This document shows, piece by piece, positions 56,078 to 64,000 of a stretch of DNA of 64,000 bases. The position numbers and the translations under genes were made by a program. Under the pieces are notes generated by a model. It saw nothing but the letters and a program-made list of their open reading frames with translations, was not told the origin of the DNA and searched no databases. Source of the DNA: Agriotes lineatus (Eukaryota; Arthropoda; Insecta; Coleoptera; Elateridae); contig CALNHX010002977.1 of NCBI GenBank assembly GCA_940337035.1, forward strand, positions 98,127-162,126. Direction: 5' to 3'. The first letter of the stretch is position 1. Each line of letters begins with the position of its first letter.

Positions 56078-56228
56078 TATTGGCGATTTTATGCAAATAA
56101 TGCTGAATTTCAGGCGGCTGCTGTAATTAAGAAAAATCAATTGAATGAAGAAAAACTTACCAACAAATTATGTTTTTCGTGAATTACCTTTCGAGTGTAA
56201 AATAGCGGCTGTTGGTACTAATGCTATA

Positions 56229-57066
56229 CAGGACGCTCAACCTTTCCGTTTTTTACATATGGAACAACTTGTATATTTTTGTATCTTTGAAAATCACTTT
56301 TAATTAGCTTTCTTTCTTTACTCTAAAATTTACTGTTTTTCAAATATCTGTATTTGAATATAAGAAACAATTTAAGCTGCTTAAGTAGCTTTATTCAAGG
56401 AATACCAAACAAACGCTATTAAAATAATAATTTGAACACTTGAGCTTTCCAAACAAAACATACAACCAGGTTCAGAAAATATAAATCCAGTTATTGTTAA
56501 CACAAAAGATAATAAACGCGAAAAAACTAGAAATGCAAGGATACATTTATTCCAGTATGAAATGAAATCAGATAAAAAAACAGAAGCGAATACACCAAAA
56601 TCCTGTACGTAATTACGTTAAATGTTCAAATATTTCTCTTTCCGCATTAAAGCTACGAGTATAAGAGAGCTCATCATATGCAAATATAACTATTTCGATT
56701 TGTTTAAATAAAACACCCTGTGTATCTCTGTATTATTGAAAAGTACTTTGAATGAGATTTCTTCTGATATTTTATTTCCTGGCCCAAAATTCAATCGCTT
56801 TTCAGATTTAATTTTTTTTCTGCTTTTTTTATTTCCGGTTACAGCAGTGGCTGAATTTTTATTTGCTAAACTTGTGTTTTGTTTTTGGTGTTTAAATTAT
56901 CATTTTAGCAACATTTGTTTGTTATCCCTTGAAATAAAGCATCATACGGGACTTAAATTGCGTTTTATGGTTAAACACGCATATCTGATAGGTGAATTTA
57001 GGGATATGAAGTAAGAACATAAGTAAGAATCCGAAATTATTAAATTCTCAAATATTGAGCACCCTG
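56229..57066. mobile_element. TA-flanked element 2 in a smaller foldback
   Basis: Ends CAGGACGCTCAA and (inverse) CAGGGTGCTCAA, flanked by TA. The flanks themselves are inverted copies: CCTTTCGAGTGTAAAAT at 56195 and its inverse at 57088, so this element lies in the centre of another inverted repeat (about 56170-57120). A 92-codon frame inside (56736-57014) has no recognisable motif. Confidence 0.65.
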
Positions 57067-57188
57067 TATAGCATTAATACCTATATCCACCATTTTACAC
57101 TCGAAAGGCGACTCACAAAAAATATAAGAATAATAATAAGATTTTATTAGTCCATATTGTAGCTTCTACATACAAATTACCTAGTATA

Positions 57189-58097
57189 CAGTGTGGTCCA
57201 TTAAGTGTGCAACAAATGGGACATTTTTTTATTAGTTGTAAAACCGAAATTTAAATACCCCCAAAAGTTAGTGCATGTTCGATAACCATATCAGATGCCC
57301 TTAGAATGGCTTCAAGTCAAACAATATACAGGGCAGGACAAAAAATATGTAATTCGTTCAAGAATAAAGTTACCTTATTTAAAAAAATATAGCAAAATTT
57401 TATTGAGAAAAGTTGTTTAGAATCAAAAGTTATGCTCAAATACAAAGTCACGGCCTCCTATTCGAATTTTGATTCTTTTTTTGTAAAATTTTGTATTATC
57501 CCCGTATGATACATATTTTTATTATTTTGATTTTATTAAGAGTTTTTCATATGTAAATTATTATTAGTAAAGCGTTTGCCTTGTTAAAAAGAATATTTGC
57601 GAAATTCTAAAGTTCTGTTAAATATCGTTGCAACAAACATGACGTGGACGCTTACCTAAAAAAATATAAATCCAAGTAAATTTTACAAATACGCTTCAAG
57701 TTGCTAAAGGTTATTTAAAAGTGATGTGGTTGTGGCTACTTTAAATACATATAAAATCAAAATAATAAAAATATGTATCATACGGGGGTAAAACAAAATT
57801 TTCCAAAAAAGAATCAAAATTCGAATAGGAGGCAGTGACTTTGTATTTGAGCATAACTTTTAATTCTAAACAACTTTTCTCAATAAAATTTTGCTATATT
57901 TTTTGAAATAAGGTAACTTTGTTCTTGAACGAATTTCATATTTTTTGTCCTGCCCTGTATATTGTTTGACTTGAAGCCATTCTAAGGGCATCTAATATGG
58001 TTATCGCACATGCACTAACTTTTGGCAATATTTAAATTTCGATTGTACAACTAACAAAAAAATTTCCCATTTGTTGCACACTTAATGGACCACACTG
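57189..58097. mobile_element. TA-flanked foldback 3
   Basis: Starts CAGTGTGGTCCATTAAGTG after TA and ends in the inverse before TA (58098-58099). Arms are about 350 bp. Terminal bases share the CAGTGTG..CCA.TAA.GT..GCA.CA pattern with foldback 1, so the two are related families. Confidence 0.87.
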
Positions 58098-58529
58098 TAT
58101 AAAAACAGTTTTTGGTAACGTTTTCTTTATTTCAATTGTTTTCTATTACTACTACAGCAGCTGTTATAAGTTCAGCATTTTTTTCACATAAAATCGTTAA
58201 TATCTCCAAAACAACTCTATATCAAAATGATTAGTATTTCAATCCAAAACTTTCAAACTACCTAAATATAGGGCATTCCATTTAAAAGGCAGGAAATTGG
58301 ATTTGCCACACTTTTTGAGCTACCCTGTATGTAATTTCACCACCTTCTAACCTACAACTTTTATACACACGATATTTATGCAACTCTCATAGTTTTAGAA
58401 ATCAACCATCTCATCGTTGCCGGGCCCTGTATATGTTGGAATTAGAAAAAATCTAATAAATATGATTCCCAGAAGAGAAACTTAAGTTGATTATGGTTTC
58501 AGACAACTCAAAAATCCGGGACAATTTTT

Positions 58530-58627
58530 ACTTCCTTTTACAATAAAGGAAGTATTGGATTTACCCCAAAAATTTGAAATTGAGTTTTCAACAGATCTTC
58601 AGGTTTTAGAGTCCCCTGAACCCAAAA
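58530..58627 (+). repeat. ACTTCC-TCTG repeat, 5' fragment
   Basis: The first 98 bp of the repeat (ACTTCCTTTTACAATAAAGG to CCCCTGAACCC) are followed without the TCTG tract by AATAGATATTTATGCATTAA, text found in the satellite monomer at 61.6-64.0 kb. Confidence 0.8.
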
Positions 58628-58660
58628 ATAGATATTTATGCATTAAGCCAGATATAAATA

Positions 58661-59093
58661 AAGTACTTTTTTTTTCTATAATAATTTTCAAGGTCAACTT
58701 TCTAGGGGATAAGTTGCATTCCTGCAGGGTCCCTAGTTTTAATAATGTTGGTACATAGATTTTTAGTTCTTTTCTTCCACAAAAAAAATGATTGTCATTT
58801 TGACAGATATGTCATAATTTGATATCGCTTGCTTCATTTTTGCATTTAAAATATTTCTTGGTTTTCTTTTTTTATCCGATTTTATTGATGATGATGATGA
58901 TGATTCCATGTTAAAAAAAGAAATTTGTCAAGAGTTCAAATTAAGAAACTTTGACATTCAAAATTGACACAACCATAATTTTGAAAAAGTTCTACCAACA
59001 CGAGGTATAAAAATTTACTAGCGTTTTAATCACATATCTACCAACATTGTAACACTTTGACAGTTATTATAGAAAAAAAACGTACTTTATGTT
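58661..59093. mobile_element. Foldback with mirrored AAAGTAC ends
   Basis: ATAAAGTACTTTTTTTTTC then TATAATAA at the left is mirrored by TTATTATAGAAAAAAAACG then TACTTTAT at the right. A second mirrored pair, AATGTTGGTA (58743) and TACCAACATT (59040), lies inside. Confidence 0.6.
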
Positions 59094-59316
59094 TTTTTCA
59101 CTACCTTCTTTGTAAATGATCCTTACACTGTCAAGTTTGAGGGATGTAGGCTACATTTACAAAAATTGTTACAGTTTCCATGACAATGTACTTACTTCCC
59201 TAGAGAAGTGAATTACTTAAATCCCGCATGTATTACAACTGATAAGATGCCATGTCTGCCACTTGGTTAACACGAAAAAAACCATTGTCGTTCGTACTAT
59301 TATCCATTGTTAAACA
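59094..59316. other. Unassigned segment
   Basis: Short AT-rich DNA between a foldback and the LINE tail; nothing recognised. Confidence 0.4.
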
Positions 59317-61165
59317 GAATAATAATAATAATAATAATATAAACATTTATTTCCTAAAAAAAGCAGATTACATAATGTGCAATGAAAACTAAATTTTGGA
59401 AAATGGGCGCTGTTCAGTTTGACCCACCTGATGGCAGGTTAATTGGTCTTCCACAGCACCCGTACCACAAAATTAGAAAAAATAAAGCAGCTGGACGATA
59501 GTGTTATGTAATATCCAGTAGCCGAGAGAAAATATTACTGATTTAATAAAAGCTTTTTAAAAGTACTTTTAAACTTGGTTTCAGGTATGGTTCTTAATTG
59601 GCGAGGTATTATATTATTATAATAATAGACAATATTATATGAAAAAGATCTCTTAAGTAAATAAGTTCTAAACCGTGGAATTGTCAATGCACTTTTTGTT
59701 CTAATATTAACTTGATGATCATCGGATCTAAAGGAAATTTTATCGAACAAATAAGGTGGCTCTTGATTGTTAATTATTTTTAAATAAAAAACTGCAGTAT
59801 GTAATTTACGTCTGTTGGACATGCTAAGCCAGTTTGTCTCTTTCAATTTATGAGATACATGTTGTCGTTTCTGTATACGATAGATAAATCGTAGGCATGA
59901 ATTTTGAGTGCGTTGGATCCTTATTGCAGTATTTTTTGTTTAACATGGAGCATAAAAGGTATCATAATAATTAAAATTTGATAAGACCAATGCATCACAC
60001 AACAAAATTTTCATATCTCTCGAAAGGCAATAACGGTGAGCATACAGTAACTTTAAATTATAATACGCTTTCTGAATACACCGGGAAACATGTTGTTCGA
60101 AAGGTAGGTCGTTATCAATGAGCACACCTAAATTCTTACACACGTTGCTCTGCACTAAAACTTCACCACCTACTTTTATGTCAATCAACGCAATTGCTTG
60201 TTCCCTTACTGCTCTATTACCAAACAGCATAAATGAAGATTTAGAGGCATTTATTTTTAATGAATGTTTTCACAAAATTCCACAAGTCTCGCCAGGTCCT
60301 CTTTCGCCAACGATATTGATTCATTCAGCTTATGATACGGAAAAGAGTAATATATTTGCGTATCATCAGCGTACATGTGAAATTTACAATATTGTAAGCA
60401 AGAAGATATATTATTCGTATACAGTGAAAATAGAAGAGGACCTAGAATCGATCCTTTTGGAACACCCATTATGACTATTAGCGGATCGGAAGTTTTTTGG
60501 TGAATACTAACCATTTGTGTTCTATTAGATAGATAATGTTTTATTAAGCTGATAGCCGAGTTATCAAAACCTATGAAATGTAAAATAGATAGCAAAAGCG
60601 TGTGGTTGATTGTGTCAAAAGCTTTCGAAAAATCTAAAAGCATTAGTAAAGTTAATTCCCTGTTATCAGTAGCTCGAATACAATAATCTGTTATAGCAGT
60701 TAGAGGAGTATTGCAGCTGTAACCGGGGCGGAAGCCAGATTGCGTTTTTGGAAAAATATTGTGCATGCTAACGTAATTGCGAATTTGTTTATCTAAATTT
60801 TTTTCAAGAACTTTAGATAACGTGCAAAGAATACTTATTGCACGAAGCTGTTTGAATTCTGTTGGTAGGTCTGTTTTAGGCAGAGGTATAACTCGTGCAG
60901 ATATCCAAACATCTGAAAAGACGCATTCTGTTATGCAGAAATTCATGACGTGTGTGAAGTATGGCAACACATGAGGACAGCACATTTATAATAACTTTAT
61001 ATTAATGTTATCAGGGCCCGTAGATGTTGATTTAATGGCGAAAAGAATATTTTCAACTTCCAATTCATTTGTTTGAACAAACTGAAACGAGTTTTCCAGA
61101 TCATGTTTTTTATTTGCCGCCAAGTAGTAGTTAATTAAATCATTATTATCTATACGAGAGTTACT
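59317..61165 (-). mobile_element. LINE related to the 9.4-kb copy, 5'-truncated
   Basis: Minus-strand LINE, with an (AAT)n tract (59317-59340) as its 3' tail, a 3' UTR to 59534, then the ORF2 remnant. The 5' end fades near 61165 in the linker before the RT. Confidence 0.85.
59535..61165 (-). pseudogene. LINE ORF2 reverse transcriptase, decayed
   Basis: The minus-strand RT shows KSTSTGPDN, SGFRPGYSC, LLDFSKAFDTINH (motif A), GVPKGSILGPLLF (motif B) and MYADDTQIYYSF (catalytic). The C-terminal part has NWLSMSNRRKLH and the usual end at 59535. Lesions: TAA at about 60986-60988 just before CCPHVLP, a frame change near 60257, and a stop at 59940-59942. Compared with the copy at 9379, motif A keeps AFD and motif B has K for Q. 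Confidence 0.87.
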
Positions 61166-61432
61166 ATTAGAATAATTTAGAAAAAAAATTATTTATCTCA
61201 TTTACGTTTTGCAAGTTACAAGCACAAAGATCACAAAACAGCATTTGCAATCGTATTCACGCATTTTTTCCAATAATTTTTCACAGTGCGTTTATAACTG
61301 TCAAACAAAACGTCACAGCGCTATAAGGCTACTATAGTTTAGCAAATGTCATAATTTTACGCCAGGTTATTACCTACCATTTACTTTACAAAAGGAAATA
61401 TTGGTAGTGAAAAAAATTATGTACGTTACACA

Positions 61433-61534
61433 GGATGTAGGAGGATTTACACTACCTCGAACCTTGCTACCCTCGTTCGCTTCGCTCACTCAGGCATCAA
61501 ACGGTCCTCGGTAGTGTAAATCTTACCTACATCC
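61433..61534. repeat. Hairpin with CTCG core before the satellite
   Basis: GGATGTAGGAGGATTTACAC and its imperfect inverse GTGTAAATCTTACCTACATC enclose CCCTCGTTCGCTTCGCTCAC. Outer text TTTACTTTACAA (61380) and TTGTAAAGTAA (61537) extends the pairing. Confidence 0.82.
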
Positions 61535-61560
61535 CTTGTAAAGTAATATACTATTCCCTG

Positions 61561-64000
61561 AAGTCAACTGAAGGTAAAGAACATGAATATCTCCCATGGT
61601 GCATACAATATTTTATTTACTAGCATATTAGTAAGAACAGTATGAAATTTCAAAATGTCATAATGACATTTAAAATTAGAATATGTAAGTAACATTAAGG
61701 ATTGCCTCATTGTATGGTTGCTTAAAATGTTATTTGTAGTTGCATGATTACCATGAGTTTGGGGGAGAAAGTCCATTGTGAGTTATGAGTAGCTTTTCAT
61801 ATTTTGTTTCAATAACGAAAATGTACAATTTCATGTTGCTAGTAAATAATAGATATTTATGCATTAAGGGAGATATGAATATGTTTTTTCCCTGAGGTTG
61901 ACATGTGTTACATACCGAGGGCTCTGGCCCGAGGTCTGTAAGTCAACTGAAGGTAAAGAACATGAATATCTCCCGTGGTGCATACAATATTTTATCTACT
62001 AGAATATTCGTAAAAAAGTATGAAATTTCAAAATGTCATAATGACATTTAAAATTATAATATGTAAGTAACATTAAGGATTGCCTCATTGTATGGTTGCT
62101 TAAAATGTTATTTGTAGTTGCATGATTACCATGAGTTTGGGGGAGAAAGTCCATTGTGAGTTATGAGTAGCTTTTCATATTTTGTTTCAATAACGAAAAT
62201 GTACAATTTCATGTTGCTAGTAAATAATAGATATTTATGCATTAAGGGAGATATGAATATGTTTTTTCCCTGAGGTTGACATGTGTTACATACCGGGGGC
62301 TCTGGCCCGAGGTCTGTAAGTCAACTGAAGGTAAAGAACATGAATATCTCCCGTGGTGCATACAATATTTTATCTACTAGAATATTCGTAAAAAAAGTAT
62401 GAAATTTCAAAATGTCATAATGACATTTAAAATTAGAATATGTAAGTAACATTAAGGATTGCCTCACTGTATGGTTGCTAAAATGTTATTTGTAGTTGCA
62501 TGGTTACCATGAGTTTGGGGGAAAAAGTCCATTGGGAGTTATGAGTAGCTTTTCATATTTTGTTTCAATGACGAAAATGTACAATTTCATGTTGCTAGTA
62601 AATAATAGATATTTATGCATTAAGGGAGATATGAATATGTTTTTTTCCCTGAGGTTGACATGTGTTACATACCGAGGGCTCTGGCCCGAGGTCTGTAAGT
62701 CAACTGAAGGTAAAGAACATGAATATCTCCCGTGGTGCATACAATATTTTATCTACTAGAATATTCGTAAAAATAGTATGAAATTTCAAAATGTCATAAT
62801 GACATTTAAAATTATTAGAATATGTAAGTAACATTAAGGATTGCCTCATTGTATGGTTGCTAAAATGTTATTTGTAGTTGCATGGTTACCATGAGTTTGG
62901 GGGAGAAAGTCCATTGTGAGTTATGAGTAGCTTTTCATATTTTGTTTCAATAACGAAAATTACAATTTCATGTTGCTAGTAAATAATAGATATTTATGCA
63001 TTAAGGGAGATATGAATATGTTTTTTCCCTGAGGTTGACATGTGTTACATACCGAGGGCTCTGGCCCGAGGTCTGTAAGTCAACTGAAGGTAAAGAACAT
63101 GAATATCTCCCGTGATGCATACAATATTTTATCTACTAGAATATTCGTAAAAAAAGTATGAAATTTCAAATTGTCATAATGACATTTAAAATTAGAATAT
63201 GTAAGTAACATTAAGGATTGCCTCATTGTATGGTTGCTAAAATGTTATTTGTAGTTGCATGGTTACCATGAGTTTGGGGGAGAAAGTCCATTGTGAGTTA
63301 TGAGTAGCTTTTCATATTTTGTTTCAATGACGAAAATGTACAATTTCATGTTGCTAGTAAATAATAGATATTTATGCATTAAGGGAGATATGAATATGTT
63401 TTTTTCCCTGAGGTTGACATGTGTTACATACCGAGGGCTCTGGCCCGAGGTCTGTAAGTCAACTGAAGGTAAAGAACATGAATATCTCCCGTGGTGCATA
63501 CAATATTTTATCTACTAGAATATTCGTAAAAATAGTATGAAATTTCAAAATGTCATAATGACATTTAAAATTAGAATATGTAAGTAACATTAAGGATTGC
63601 CTCATTGTATGGTTGCTAAAATGTTATTTGTAGTTGCATGGTTACCATGAGTTTGGGGGAGAAAGTCCATTGTGAGTTATGAGTAGCTTTTCATATTTTG
63701 TTTCAATAACGAAAATTACAATTTCATGTTGCAAGTAAATAATAGATATTTATGCATTAAGGGAGATATGAATATGTTTTTTCCCTGAGGTTGACATGTG
63801 TTACATACCGAGGGCTCTGGCCCGAGGTCTGTAAGTCAACTGAAGGTAAAGAACATGAATATCTCCCGTGATGCATACAATATTTTATCTACTAGAATAT
63901 TCGTAAAAAAAGTATGAAATTTCAAAATGTCATAATGACATTTAAAATTAGAATATGTAAGTAACATTAAGGATTGCCTCATTGTATGGTTGCTAAAATG
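61561..64000 (+). repeat. Satellite array, monomer about 379 bp
   Basis: GTCAACTGAAGGTAAAGAAC starts at 61563, 61942, 62320, 62699, 63079, 63458 and 63835, giving periods of 377-380 bp: six full units and a partial seventh that runs out of the window. Units 2 onward are nearly identical; the first is the most diverged. Each monomer has two odd palindromes, AAATGTCATAATGACATTT and CATGGTTACCATG (the latter CATGATTACCATG in early units), and a CCGAGGGCTCTGGCCCGAGG element. Short frames of 72-87 codons recur only because the DNA recurs. Orientation is arbitrary. Confidence 0.95.

Larger units (their letters stand above)
54843..58429. mobile_element. Outer foldback holding three further foldbacks
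   Basis: The left arm (54843-54990) and right arm (about 58210-58429) are diverged inverse copies: TCTAAAACTATGAGA, TAAATATCGTG, AATGCC.TATATTTAGGT and CTAATCATTTT appear in mirrored order. The right end is GGGCCCTG followed by TA; the left end is TA then AGGTCCGG. Three TA-flanked inverted-repeat elements fill the space between. Confidence 0.65.

Noticed and set aside
62496..63518. Recurrent 72-87 codon ORFs on both strands in the 61.6-64.0 kb array
   Set aside because: They recur because the satellite recurs, differ in length by single-base changes between units, and show no protein motif.
61561..64000. Tandem array considered as CRISPR
   Set aside because: The units are about 379 bp and near-identical over their whole length, with no short repeat/unique spacer structure, and the genome is eukaryotic.

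Overview
This is a gene-poor, AT-rich eukaryotic window built almost entirely from transposable elements and their debris. The element mix (BEL/Pao LTR element, Jockey/CR1-like and RTE-like LINEs, mariner and other Tc1/mariner lineages, hAT, a P-type transposase remnant, Crypton-type tyrosine recombinases, many foldback MITEs, a long-monomer satellite) points to an arthropod, most likely an insect with a large repeat-rich genome. The order cannot be fixed from the sequence. There are no bacterial operons and no CRISPR array.

Layout. 1-7.0 kb: a BEL/Pao retrotransposon on the minus strand (gag, protease, RT, RNase H), broken by stops and frameshifts. It is interrupted by a LINE (931-2573, flanked by CAAG) and by an inverted cluster of a poorly known repeat, here called the ACTTCC-TCTG family (3772-6090). 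7.0-8.9 kb: a minus-strand C2H2 zinc-finger array (17 finger units) whose 3' end is cut by an RTE-type LINE tail. 9.4-11.9 kb: a LINE with a 767-codon open reading frame. 13.4-19.0 kb: a P-type transposase fragment, then LINE ORF1 and endonuclease pieces separated by nested Tc1/mariner elements. 19.05-22.37 kb: a giant foldback with arms near 930 bp and a hAT element in its loop. 22.6-28.4 kb: diverged ACTTCC-TCTG-like copies, a non-autonomous hAT with perfect 8-bp target duplication, transposase and LINE remnants, a foldback with arms near 340 bp, and a degenerate tRNA-Gly.

28.4-41 kb: mostly unassigned AT-rich DNA with hairpins, an element carrying inverted subterminal arrays of a GGCGCC motif (32.5-33.6 kb), and a full-length mariner with an intact 349-residue transposase (35615-36905). 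41-47 kb: RTE-like LINE fragments, including a readable endonuclease domain. 47.3-49.5 kb: a dense cluster of foldbacks, several with CTCG/CGAG palindromic cores. 50.3-52.0 kb: two Crypton-type tyrosine recombinase genes lying tail to tail, both decayed. 53.8-54.3 kb: a fragment of an unnamed transposon protein. 54.8-58.4 kb: a nest of TA-flanked foldbacks. 59.3-61.2 kb: a second LINE of the 9.4-kb type. 61.56 kb to the end: a tandem satellite with a monomer of about 379 bp.

The only long reading frames that look undamaged are the mariner transposase, the 767-codon LINE frame (5' truncated) and the zinc-finger array (3' truncated). No ordinary host gene with complete structure is visible; the zinc-finger array is the best candidate for a former host gene.
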